Positions 16,842-25,635 of a stretch of 52,947 bases of DNA are shown one piece after another; the first letter of the stretch is position 1; the number at the start of each line of letters is the position of its first letter. The DNA is from Oligoflexales bacterium (GTDB taxonomy: Bacteria > Bdellovibrionota_B > Oligoflexia > Oligoflexales > RGVZ01). The translations under genes and the position numbers were made by a program. The notes under the pieces are model-generated. The model made no database searches and had not been told where the DNA came from. It saw only the letters and a program-made list of their open reading frames with translations. The stretch lies in NCBI GenBank assembly GCA_947468665.1, contig CANILH010000002.1, positions 87,959 through 140,905 on the forward strand, written 5' to 3'.

Positions 16842-17687
16842 CTATGTCGCCAGAAGGTCATTGACCTCTGAGGCGACTGTCCTCGTACCGGCGATAATTC
16901 CATCGCCCTCTAGGTTATAGGATAAAGCGCCCGAGCCTGTAGCTAAAGAGGCAGAAGTTGCCGCGGAGGAATCCCTTGATGGGTAATTTAAAACATGTCC
17001 GCCGGCTTCCTGAACGAGAAGACTACCTGCCGCCACGTCCCAGATGGCCAGTCCACGCTCCCAAAACCCGTCATAAACGCCGGCCGCCACTAAAGCGAGG
17101 TCAAGAGCCGCCGAACCGTCACGGCGAATTGATTGACAGACCTGCGCCACCTTGCGAAACCGCTCTATCTCCCGGTCAAGATCATCGCCAATTGTGTAAT
17201 AAAACCCTGTTACAAGAAAGCACCGGGCAAACGCCCGCTCGCTGCGAACGTGCATACGCTTACCATTACAAAAAGCCCCTGCGCCTTGAAAGGCAAGATA
17301 TTCATTCTTATGAGATGGGTCACCGATGCCACCAGCAAGCATTTTAAGATGCCCATCAGCCTGAAACTGCCCGTAACCAATGGAAATACTAAAAAATGGG
17401 TAGCCATTGGCAAAGTTGGTGGTTCCGTCCAGCGGGTCGACAATCCAAACCTTCTGGCCTGGGGTTCTGCTGACTTTCTGATGCCCGGATTCTTCACTGA
17501 TGACGGCGTCTTGAGGGAAATACTTCGCGATCCTGTCCAATACGATTTTTTCGGACGCCAAGTCAGCGTCGGTGACGAGGCTCGTGTCCTTTTTCATGCG
17601 AACGTTATTAGAACCACCAAAGCGCCCTAAAAGCTCACGCCCTGCCAGATCAAGCGTCTCGCTCAGAAACTCCCTTAAATCCGTCAT
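16842..17687 (-). CDS. Inositol monophosphatase family protein
   Basis: Mg-dependent, Li-sensitive sugar-phosphate phosphatase family (SuhB-like, also CysQ and HisN). The 281-residue protein shows the metal-site motifs: TDADL (about residue 41), ISEES (about 66), WIVDPLDGTTNFANGYP (about 82-98) and WDVAAGSLLVQEAGG (about 210-224). I chose ATG 17687 because GGAGGTGG lies a few bases upstream, although the frame is open further. Which phosphate it removes cannot be told from the sequence. SuhB also acts in rRNA antitermination in E. coli. The secreted-protein gene follows 20 bp downstream. Confidence 0.9.
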   Translation of the reverse strand: MTDLREFLSETLDLAGRELLGRFGGSNNVRMKKDTSLVTDADLASEKIVLDRIAKYFPQDAVISEESGHQKVSRTPGQKVWIVDPLDGTTNFANGYPFFSISIGYGQFQADGHLKMLAGGIGDPSHKNEYLAFQGAGAFCNGKRMHVRSERAFARCFLVTGFYYTIGDDLDREIERFRKVAQVCQSIRRDGSAALDLALVAAGVYDGFWERGLAIWDVAAGSLLVQEAGGHVLNYPSRDSSAATSASLATGSGALSYNLEGDGIIAGTRTVASEVNDLLAT

Positions 17688-17893
17688 GAAGCCCACCTCC
17701 TCTAACCTTAAAACACCAGAAAATACCCAGAGTTTATTGCGTCCCGGCAAGTTTTATATAAACGTTTCACCGGTCTACACCTGTAACCCATAAATAGCCT
17801 CCCGAGCATATAGAGAAATTGCAACTTTCTCCAGTATTGACTATGGTTTAAAGTGTTATAGTGGGTCGATCATTTTTACTGGAGTTTCTGCAC

Positions 17894-19471
17894 ATGTCCA
17901 CGTTTGAAAATTTACTATTTTTTGCCGGCGCTCTCGTGGTCGGTTACATATGTTTTCTGGTTATTCTTAAAATTCTACCTGCCCGCCTGACGGCGAGTAA
18001 TCACACTCAAAAAGCAGAAGTTATAGCTGAGGCCAAAAAACAGGCCGATTTTATTTTAGCTGAGGCCCGCAGCACCAATACCGCCAAGAGCCAAATGCTT
18101 CTGGAGGAACTTGATGAGACCCTTGCCGACAGGCAAGAAGACCTTAAGCTCACTGAAGAAAATCTAAACGCAATGGAAACCCAGATCGAGCCAGTAACAA
18201 CCCGCATTCAAAAGCTGGAAAATGATCTGAAACCAATTGAACAACACATGGAATTCGCACAAAACACCTACATTGAAAAACAGGACCGCGTTCAAGCCTC
18301 TGATGAAAAGCTCCGCGCTGAGCTTGAACGCACTAGTCGCACAGACTCAAAACTACTCCTCAAAAATCTCACCGACACAATCGTCGAGGCTCGGCAACTT
18401 GAGGCGCAAAAGCTTTTGAAGCTTGCCACAGAGGAACTTAATTCCGGTGCAAAACGCGTCGCCGCGAGATTTTTGAGCCGTTCGATGTCACGCTACACTC
18501 CGGAATTCCCTTGGCCTAAAATGACCAACGCCGTGGAAGTGGAAGACCGTCGGGTATTTGATATCCTCGCCGACGATTCCACAGGGCTGCTCGCCCGAGT
18601 TAAAGAACTCGTCGGCATTGAAGCTGAATTTCACCCAGCAAGAGATGTCGAGTCGCCAGCGATTATTAAATTGGCTGGTGGAATGGGCGTAGAGCGCGAG
18701 GCTGCGAGACTGGCTCTGACAGAAATCGTAAAGTTGAACCCACAATCAGCATGGCCTAAAATCGCCGAATTCTATCAAAAGCAACGAGCCATTTTAGATC
18801 AGCAGGCCCTCAAAATGGGGCGCATGGCGATTCTTGAGCTTCGTCTCGATGACATTAACGTTGAGATCCAAAAACTCATTGGGTACCTCAACTGGAGAAC
18901 AAGTTACCGCCAAAACCAATATCTTCACTCGTTTGAAGTAGCCATGCTGGCAGGCCTTGTCGCCGAGGAGCTTGGCGTAGACCCCACGGCCGCTAAACGC
19001 TGCGGACTTCTTCATGACATTGGCAAAGTACTCGACTACCGTATCGAGGGTAGCCACGCTGTTATCAGTGGCGACTACGCGGACCGCTTCGGAGAATCAC
19101 GTTATATTTGTGACACACTAATGAGTCATCACAATGACTTGGTGCTTGAGACACCTTTAGCTCACGTCCTTAAAACAGCTGATACCCTGTCAGGTGCCCG
19201 CCCCGGAGCCCGCGTCAACCTCGAGGAAGGTTACCAGGACCGTCTTCGTGACATTGACGATGTTGTCAGGGGATTCCCTGGCATCACGAAGTCCGCTATC
19301 ATGAATGGTGGACGTGAGATTCACATTGAGGTCCACCATAAGCGCGTCCGGGAAGACGAGATCGAGACCATGACTGCGGCGATTGCACGCAAGCTTGAAA
19401 CTGACGTGGCGTTTCCTGGTCAAATCAAAGTCATGATCACCCGACGCTTTGAGTCCAGCACCGTCGCCTGA
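17894..19471 (+). CDS. RNase Y-like HD-domain membrane protein with degenerate KH domain
   Basis: RNase Y is a membrane-anchored endoribonuclease that starts mRNA decay. The 525-residue protein has the same layout: N-terminal transmembrane segment (about 5-27), long coiled coil (about 35-150), KH-like region (about 220-270), and a C-terminal HD domain and tail. The HD residues are intact: YLHSFEVAMLAG, LLHDIGK (about 371-377), MSHHND and KTADTLSGARPGARV. The tail (GREIHIEVH, PGQIKVMI) matches RNase Y. The KH GxxG loop, normally GREG, reads ADDS here, so RNA binding may be altered. The start is ATG 17894 (GGAG at 9 bases). A TPR gene follows after 49 bp. Confidence 0.82.
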   Translation: MSTFENLLFFAGALVVGYICFLVILKILPARLTASNHTQKAEVIAEAKKQADFILAEARSTNTAKSQMLLEELDETLADRQEDLKLTEENLNAMETQIEPVTTRIQKLENDLKPIEQHMEFAQNTYIEKQDRVQASDEKLRAELERTSRTDSKLLLKNLTDTIVEARQLEAQKLLKLATEELNSGAKRVAARFLSRSMSRYTPEFPWPKMTNAVEVEDRRVFDILADDSTGLLARVKELVGIEAEFHPARDVESPAIIKLAGGMGVEREAARLALTEIVKLNPQSAWPKIAEFYQKQRAILDQQALKMGRMAILELRLDDINVEIQKLIGYLNWRTSYRQNQYLHSFEVAMLAGLVAEELGVDPTAAKRCGLLHDIGKVLDYRIEGSHAVISGDYADRFGESRYICDTLMSHHNDLVLETPLAHVLKTADTLSGARPGARVNLEEGYQDRLRDIDDVVRGFPGITKSAIMNGGREIHIEVHHKRVREDEIETMTAAIARKLETDVAFPGQIKVMITRRFESSTVA

Positions 19472-19520
19472 TGACCGGCTAGTCGAACACTTATTTAGAA
19501 ACATCTGACAAGGACGTCAA

Positions 19521-20225
19521 ATGCGCATAGACTTCGCCGAAATTCAGCAAAAGGTTCGCATCTATCATTCCGTCAGCAGGTTTGAGGCTGCCGAGAAGAT
19601 GCTGCTCTCAGCAATTGACGAGCACGGCTCAATGGCAAATCTCCACAATCTCCTTGGCGTGACCTTCCATAAGCAATCCAAGTTCGCCGACGCTATCGTG
19701 CAATTCACTAAAGCGCTTAAAATCAATCAAAACTTCGTCGAGGCCGGGCTTAACCTCTCGGCTACGTTTTGTGACCTGGGACGTTACGATGATGCCAAGA
19801 GCGTATTTTCTGAGATCCTTGCGACAACTCCGTTAAATAAAAAACAGCCGGATCTGGTGCTAGGACGACTTGCGAACCAGCATGCCGAGTGCGGACATCT
19901 CTACGCCCAAAGTAACCTCCCCCACGAGGCAATCAACGAGTATAAACGCGCGCTCGCGCTCTACGAGAGAATGCCTGACGTCAAAATCGCGCTAGGTCAG
20001 TTATATTTCACGACCGCCCAATATGACAGGGCGCTATATGAGTTTCAGGACGCGATCCGGATGTTTCCTGATGAGGCTGAAGCCCACCTCTGGCTTGGCG
20101 TATGCCTCTGGAAAATGGAGCGACGCGATCACGCCGTCAGCTCCTGGGAGACGTCACGAAACCTAGATGCGTCCAACACGCTTCCCGTGACGTACTTAAA
20201 GTTTTCACAACTTTCACCAACTTGA
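19521..20225 (+). CDS. TPR repeat protein
   Basis: A 234-residue protein almost wholly made of tetratricopeptide repeats, which bind other proteins. Repeat-like pairs of helices are seen at about 33-66 (ANLHNLLGVTFHKQSKFADAIVQFTKAL), 67-100, 112-150 (AECGHLYAQSNLPHEAINEYKRALAL) and 150-215 (KIALGQLYFTTAQYDRALYEFQDAIRMFPDEAEAHLWLG). It has no signal peptide or enzyme domain. AAGGA lies 6 bases before the ATG. The 49-bp gap after the RNase Y-like gene suggests an operon, so this protein could be a partner of that membrane protein. The partner role is inference. Confidence 0.85.
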   Translation: MRIDFAEIQQKVRIYHSVSRFEAAEKMLLSAIDEHGSMANLHNLLGVTFHKQSKFADAIVQFTKALKINQNFVEAGLNLSATFCDLGRYDDAKSVFSEILATTPLNKKQPDLVLGRLANQHAECGHLYAQSNLPHEAINEYKRALALYERMPDVKIALGQLYFTTAQYDRALYEFQDAIRMFPDEAEAHLWLGVCLWKMERRDHAVSSWETSRNLDASNTLPVTYLKFSQLSPT

Positions 20226-20325
20226 CCCTTACTTCCAGTCTGTTAACTAATTGACCTTTTAACAACCTGGGTTAAAGACGCATGTCACGGCAGGGTTTAA
20301 CTAAACTAAGTAGTTCATTCAACCG

Positions 20326-21888
20326 ATGTGGCCTCAGGTAAATCCAGAGGATTCTTTAAAAAAAATGCAAAAGACACCCACAGCATACAACCCACAATCA
20401 ATGACCATACTTGTCATCGATGATCAGGACCCCATTCGCAAAGCAATTCGCCGTATTCTGCTGGGCATGGGCTTTGGCGTGGTCTTAGAGTCATTTGACG
20501 GGGCCGACGCGGCAAAAATCCTCGCCAAGGAAAGTGTCGACCTGGTCATCTCGGATATTTATATGCGTAAGGTCTCTGGATTTGAGATCCTTAAAAAAAT
20601 CAGAAATCAAAATTTCGGCGCCGACATCCCGGTCATCATGGTAACCGGTGAGGGCAGCAAAGAGGACATCGTGAAGGCGGCTGACTTCGGGGCTGACGAC
20701 TATATTCTCAAGCCATTTCATATCGCCGACATTGAGAAAAAAGTTACCGCCATTTTAACCAAATACCACAATCCATCGCCACTGCTTAAACTTCTTCGGC
20801 AGGGGGACAGGCTCTCACTTCAGGGACACCTAGGCGACGCACTCAAACTATTTGAGGCGGCCGAAAGACTTGACCCGCAAAGTTCCCGCGCTAAATTCAG
20901 CAAAGCTGTCGTTATGGATAAAATGGGACAGCACAAAGAGGCTTTGGCTCTTCTGGAGGAATCGGCCGTTGCCAACTCAACCTACTACAAAAATTACGCC
21001 GCAATCGGGGACATTCTGCTCGCGATGAAGCAAAAAGGTAAAGCCATTGAGGCATTTAAAAGCGAACTTGAGCTGAACCCAAAGCAACCGGCAAGACAGA
21101 TTCTACTGGCAGATCTTCTCCAGGGTGAAGGCGACTTCCTGGGCGCGATTCATCATTTCAGAGAAGCCCTTAAAGAGAGTCCTAAGAGCAAGGATGCTCT
21201 CATCTGCATGGGCAAAGCCTATGAGGACTCAGGAAATGACGAAAAAGCGCTTTATTACTACCGAAGGGCCCGCCGCCAGCACCCGACTCTTACTAAAGCC
21301 CTTGAGCTCATTGTCCAGCTCTACGAACGCCAAAAATCACCCCGCGGCGCCATCGTAGCGCTACTTGACGAGGTTCACCAGAATCAAGGCCGGTCAGACG
21401 CGCGGGTCCTCCTGGCAAACCTCTATGTTAAGCATGATGACCTGGCAAATGGGCTTAAAATTCTGGACGAGGGAATCTCCAGGGAGCCTCAAAATGTAAT
21501 TCTTCTCAAATCAAAAGGAAAAATACTTCTCAACGCCAATGATACCGTCAACGCCTGCCAGATTTTCAAACGCGTTGTAGAACTCGATCCGATTGACAAA
21601 CACTATATGCTTCTTGGGCTCGCCCTCATGCACGATCGACAATACCCCGAAGCCTATGAGTCCCTCTTTTCCGCTCTTCACAGCAATGTCGAGCGGCAAA
21701 AGGTTCTGACACTTATAGCGGAAGTCTTAAAGCGCATGGGAAGCCCAGCGCAGGCGGTAACCATTCTGCTGCTGGCAATGCAAACAATTGGAAGCATCAC
21801 AAGCCCGACACTTACCGATGACGTCAAAGCCCTCATGCCTGAGGTCTTAAGACGGCGAAGTGCAAATATGGTGAAAAAGACCGGCTAG
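20326..21888 (+). CDS. Response regulator receiver fused to TPR repeats
   Basis: The 520-residue protein (from the first ATG) has an N-terminal CheY-like receiver (about 26-140): acidic pair Asp32-Asp33, phospho-acceptor Asp77 in DLVISDIYM, Thr107 and Lys129 in the ILKP motif. The rest (about 150-510) is a chain of TPR-like helix pairs. It should therefore be a phosphorylation-controlled protein-binding scaffold rather than a DNA-binding regulator. No sensor kinase lies nearby. The start is uncertain. ATG 20326 has no ribosome site, and ATG 20365 has AGAGG but at about 13 bases. Both keep the receiver whole. It is separated by 100 bp from the preceding TPR gene. Confidence 0.9.
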   Translation: MWPQVNPEDSLKKMQKTPTAYNPQSMTILVIDDQDPIRKAIRRILLGMGFGVVLESFDGADAAKILAKESVDLVISDIYMRKVSGFEILKKIRNQNFGADIPVIMVTGEGSKEDIVKAADFGADDYILKPFHIADIEKKVTAILTKYHNPSPLLKLLRQGDRLSLQGHLGDALKLFEAAERLDPQSSRAKFSKAVVMDKMGQHKEALALLEESAVANSTYYKNYAAIGDILLAMKQKGKAIEAFKSELELNPKQPARQILLADLLQGEGDFLGAIHHFREALKESPKSKDALICMGKAYEDSGNDEKALYYYRRARRQHPTLTKALELIVQLYERQKSPRGAIVALLDEVHQNQGRSDARVLLANLYVKHDDLANGLKILDEGISREPQNVILLKSKGKILLNANDTVNACQIFKRVVELDPIDKHYMLLGLALMHDRQYPEAYESLFSALHSNVERQKVLTLIAEVLKRMGSPAQAVTILLLAMQTIGSITSPTLTDDVKALMPEVLRRRSANMVKKTG

Positions 21889-21931
21889 ATAAACTCTGCT
21901 CACAAAACTGATACGTCTTCGTCCCCGGAGC

Positions 21932-22396
21932 CTAATTTAACGATGAAATCCATGACTGGAGCTGAAGCCAAAAGCGCTTTTTAGCCTCACCGTCTGTCGC
22001 CATGAGTGACATTGTCGGACCGTGAAGAAAACGAAGAGGGCGAGACGCTGTGGCCTGCTCCTCAGTGGGAAAGGTAGCCCCGGCAGGCGTTGGAACTGAT
22101 TCGGTTAGACAAATAAGATTAGTCAAAGTCGGAAGAACAGACCTTAAAATCCTGGCTGACGGCAACTCAAGACTGTCGTCAACCGCGAGCCATGAGATAT
22201 TTCCGGCCGACCCGCGAAGTGCCTTCGCCAGCTTTGTCACGGCCTCAATAGAAGCAAAGTCTCCCTCCACGACCGACGCCAAAATTAACGTGGATGACTC
22301 AGAAGACATATCCGAGCCAAGGGATTTAAAAGGCTGGCTACCAGGGGAGTCAATCCCCCGATCAGCCAGCCATGATTGATAAACCGTTGCCGTCAC
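21932..22396 (-). CDS. Hypothetical protein downstream of dnaK
   Basis: A protein of about 154 residues with no recognised family. It contains alternating hydrophobic strands and helices (STLILASVVEGDF, AVTKLAKALRG, ISWLAVDDSLELPSARILRSVLPTLTNLICLTE), suggesting a compact alpha/beta fold with no signal peptide or membrane segment. The start is not certain. I prefer GTG 22396, which has AAGGA nine bases upstream. A TTG at 22414 would add 6 residues. It starts about 28 bp after the dnaK stop on the same strand and so may be co-transcribed with dnaK. Confidence 0.6.
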   Translation of the reverse strand: MTATVYQSWLADRGIDSPGSQPFKSLGSDMSSESSTLILASVVEGDFASIEAVTKLAKALRGSAGNISWLAVDDSLELPSARILRSVLPTLTNLICLTESVPTPAGATFPTEEQATASRPLRFLHGPTMSLMATDGEAKKRFWLQLQSWISSLN

Positions 22397-22423
22397 CGAC
22401 CTGTGTCCTTCCAACAGCCCCGA

Positions 22424-24334
22424 TTAGCGGGGGCCGCCATCCTCATACTCTGCGTCAACGACATTATCCTTGGACGACCCGGACGCAGCACCAGCATCAG
22501 CCGGGCCCTGTCCCTTCTCACCACCAGCAGCAGCGCCAGCGGTCTTATAGATAATTTCCGCCAGCTTATGAACGCGGGACTCAAGGTTCTCACGAGCCTT
22601 GACCAAAGTATCATAATCATCAGAGTCGAGCTTAGCCTTGGCCTCACTGACCGCCGTCTCGATTTCGGCCTTAAGGTCAGCAGGAGCCTTGTCGGCGTTA
22701 TCCTTAAGCATTTTCTCTGCCTGGAACACGAGACTATCAAGCTGATTGCGAGCCTCGACAGACTGACGTCTTTTCTTGTCGTCTTCAGCGTGAACCTCAG
22801 CGTCCTTCACCATGCGCTTGATCTCGTCCTCACTCATCCGTGTGCCAGCCTGGATCGTAATGCGCTGCTCTTTACCAGTTCCAACATCTTTTGCGGAAAC
22901 CGCCAAGATACCATTGGAGTCGATATCAAACGTCACTTCGATCTGAGGCACGCCGCGTGGAGCGGTCGGGATATCAACCAGGCTGAAGCGGCCAAGGGAC
23001 TTGTTATCACGGGCCATCTCACGCTCACCTTGAATGGCATGAACCTCAACAGAGGTTTGACTGTCGGCCGCAGTTGAGAATACCTGACTCTTACGAGTTG
23101 GGATCGTCGTGTTGCGCTCAATCAAGCGGGTAGAGACACCACCCAACGTTTCGATACCAAGGGAAAGTGGGGTTACGTCAATCAGAAGCACGTCTTTAAC
23201 GTCTCCGGCAAGAACACCGGCCTGAACAGCCGCTCCGACAGCGACGACCTCATCTGGGTTAACAGATTTATTGGGCTCTTTATCAAAGAATTCTTTCACT
23301 TTTTGCTGAACAATCGGGATACGCGTCGAACCACCAACCAGCAAAACCTCATTGATGTCAGCATTACTGAGACCAGCGTCTTTCATTGCCTGACGACATG
23401 GCGCCAAAGTCTTCTCGACAATTGTCGCGATCATTTGCTCAAACTTCGAGCGCGTCAGACTGACGTTCAAGTGTTTAGGACCAGATTGATCCGCGGTGAG
23501 GAACGGAAGGTTAATATCCGTCTGCTGAGCGGCTGAAAGCTCAATCTTAGCCTTCTCGGCGGCTTCCTTCAGGCGCTGCATTGCCATCGGATCCCTACTG
23601 ATATCGATGCCACTTTCGGACTTGAATGTGTTTGTAAGCCAATCGATCAAAACCTCATCGACGTTGTCACCACCAAGGTGAGTGTCGCCATTAGTCGAAA
23701 GAACCTCAACCACTCCATCACCGACCTCAAGGATCGACACGTCAAAAGTACCACCACCAAAATCATAAACAGCAATCTTCTCATTAGTCTTCTTATCAAG
23801 ACCGTAAGCAAGAGCGGCTGCGGTTGGTTCGTTAACGATTCGTTTCACGTCAAGACCAGCAATCCGGCCGGCGTCTTTAGTGGCCTGGCGCTGACTGTCG
23901 TTGAAGTAAGCCGGAACCGTAATGACGGCCTCCGTCACAGCTTCACCAAGATAATCCTCAGCGGCTTGCTTAAGCTTACCGAGTACCTTAGCGGCGATCT
24001 CAGCAGGAGTCACCTCCTTGCCATCCAATTGGAACGCGGCCAAGTTATTCTTACCACCGAGTACCTTGTAAGGCATTTTATCGCCCTCAGCCTTACGCTC
24101 AGCGTAGGTGCAGCCGATAAAGCGCTTAGATGAGTAGACTGTCTTCGTAGGGTTGGTTACGGCCTGCCGACGGGCAGCCGCACCCACAAGCACCTCTCCA
24201 TCCTTAGTATAAGCCACCACGGACGGGGTTGTGCGATGACCCTCGGCATTGGCAATAACCTTAGGCTGGCCATTCTCCATGACAGCCACTACCGAATTTG
24301 TCGTACCCAAGTCGATTCCAATAATCTTAGCCAT
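22424..24334 (-). CDS. dnaK: Molecular chaperone DnaK (Hsp70)
   Basis: ATP-driven chaperone of 636 residues. The nucleotide-binding domain (about 1-385) carries GIDLGTTNS at the start, [17 protein letters not shown], and [13 protein letters not shown] followed by [10 protein letters not shown] (in parts). The linker [15 protein letters not shown] leads to the substrate domain (about 390-505) and helical lid, ending in a Gly/Ala-rich tail and EYEDGGPR. I use ATG 24334 ([15 protein letters not shown] at 6 bases) instead of the upstream reading at 24367. dnaJ is not adjacent. grpE is at 3.6-4.2 kb and clpB at 9.8-12.5 kb. No CIRCE element was found upstream. Confidence 0.98.
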   Translation of the reverse strand: MAKIIGIDLGTTNSVVAVMENGQPKVIANAEGHRTTPSVVAYTKDGEVLVGAAARRQAVTNPTKTVYSSKRFIGCTYAERKAEGDKMPYKVLGGKNNLAAFQLDGKEVTPAEIAAKVLGKLKQAAEDYLGEAVTEAVITVPAYFNDSQRQATKDAGRIAGLDVKRIVNEPTAAALAYGLDKKTNEKIAVYDFGGGTFDVSILEVGDGVVEVLSTNGDTHLGGDNVDEVLIDWLTNTFKSESGIDISRDPMAMQRLKEAAEKAKIELSAAQQTDINLPFLTADQSGPKHLNVSLTRSKFEQMIATIVEKTLAPCRQAMKDAGLSNADINEVLLVGGSTRIPIVQQKVKEFFDKEPNKSVNPDEVVAVGAAVQAGVLAGDVKDVLLIDVTPLSLGIETLGGVSTRLIERNTTIPTRKSQVFSTAADSQTSVEVHAIQGEREMARDNKSLGRFSLVDIPTAPRGVPQIEVTFDIDSNGILAVSAKDVGTGKEQRITIQAGTRMSEDEIKRMVKDAEVHAEDDKKRRQSVEARNQLDSLVFQAEKMLKDNADKAPADLKAEIETAVSEAKAKLDSDDYDTLVKARENLESRVHKLAEIIYKTAGAAAGGEKGQGPADAGAASGSSKDNVVDAEYEDGGPR

Positions 24335-24500
24335 AATTAACTCCCGAATATTAAAAGGAAATTTCACATTCCATAGACATCCACCAAACCCTCACTTTAC
24401 CCAACCCCGGCGGTTTATATCAGTTTAAGGCTGCCTGTCTACCTGTCAAGGCCCAGTAAGGTCGAAAATTATGATAAAATACCAGGAGGAGGAATCTGCC

Positions 24501-25622
24501 ATGCATGAGTTAACCTGTCCAGCGTGTGGATCACCATCACAGTATAATTTTCGCGATTTTGTGATGATGTGTCCATTTTGCTCCGCGTCGTTTCGCCTGG
24601 ATATCGAGACGGGCCGCAAAGAGCTTTTTGGGGATCACTACATTATTCCCAATACTATCGACCCAGTACGGCTAAAAGAGCACGTCACGGAATGGCTGAA
24701 ACGCCTACACCACAAGCCGGGCCTGGCCGAAAAAGAATTCGTAATTCTCGACATACGGGGCACGAGCATCCCATTTTGGATAGTTTCCCTTGAAATTCAT
24801 ACTGTTTGGAAGGGTGTGATCCAACGAAGCAAACGGGCCACTGATGCGAAGTTAGGCGCTGATTATCTTACAGAGTCCGGAACGTTTCGCCGCGCTTACC
24901 GCTGGGCCGTCAATGCTCGCTCCAATATCTGCGAAAACTGGGGCATGGCTCGCCTTCACGAACCCAAAGAACCCGTCAACGTCGTATGGGACGGCTTCCC
25001 GCTCGACTCCACATATTCGCGTGGCCGTTTGACGCCAGAAGCTGAAGGAGAAAAAAGTGCCTATGAGCGCCGTGAGTTTTTTGAGTTTAAGTACGCCAAC
25101 GGGCTTCCAATCCTGGGCTGCCAGATACAAGAGGACGAGGCCCTTCGCCGAGCCAAGACACACGTGGAGTGGTACCACTACAATATCGCGCAGATGCACG
25201 CTGACTATCTGATGGACTGCCGACATGAATTTGATATCGCTGGCATGCAGTTGATTCACATGCCGTTTTGGCACGCAACCTACGCTTACCGCCCGGCGAA
25301 TTTTCTCAGACACTTCTACCGGACCGTTGAGAAGCACGTCATCATTGAAGGTATCAATGGCGGTATCCTCAAAGGAGAGCTTGGGATTATCCACCGCGAC
25401 AAAGTCCAGATCAACGCCGTCGTGACGGGTGGGGCCGCCATATTGTTCTTCCTGCTAGGCGCTGTGTGGACACCGATGTTCTTCCTCGTCGCTCTTTTCT
25501 TTGGTGTTGTCAGCGGGCTAAGCGCTTATACCGCGATGATTAAGCTTGAGGAAAGAAAACGCCACGTCAATCACGTGACACCGGCCGCCTCAAACGCCAA
25601 GATGAAAGCCCAAGACCTTTAA
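24501..25622 (+). CDS. Zinc-ribbon protein with C-terminal membrane segments
   Basis: A 373-residue protein of unknown function. The N-terminus has a zinc ribbon (CPACG at about 6-10 and CPFCS at about 24-28). The long middle (about 50-300) is rich in aromatic residues and His and has no recognised fold. Two hydrophobic segments (about 306-325 and 328-350, AILFFLLGAVW and MFFLVALFFGVVSGL) should cross the membrane, with a basic tail inside. I start it at ATG 24501, because AGGAGGAGG lies 8 bases upstream. The upstream ATG 24471 lies before that site. A strong terminator follows, within the end of the convergent comEC gene. Confidence 0.75.
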   Translation: MHELTCPACGSPSQYNFRDFVMMCPFCSASFRLDIETGRKELFGDHYIIPNTIDPVRLKEHVTEWLKRLHHKPGLAEKEFVILDIRGTSIPFWIVSLEIHTVWKGVIQRSKRATDAKLGADYLTESGTFRRAYRWAVNARSNICENWGMARLHEPKEPVNVVWDGFPLDSTYSRGRLTPEAEGEKSAYERREFFEFKYANGLPILGCQIQEDEALRRAKTHVEWYHYNIAQMHADYLMDCRHEFDIAGMQLIHMPFWHATYAYRPANFLRHFYRTVEKHVIIEGINGGILKGELGIIHRDKVQINAVVTGGAAILFFLLGAVWTPMFFLVALFFGVVSGLSAYTAMIKLEERKRHVNHVTPAASNAKMKAQDL

Positions 25623-25635
25623 GATCGATAATTTG

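Noticed and set aside
24414-24449. TTGACA and TATAAA upstream of dnaK on the minus strand
   Set aside because: The hexamers are 24 bp apart, too far for a normal sigma-70 promoter. No alternative pair was convincing.
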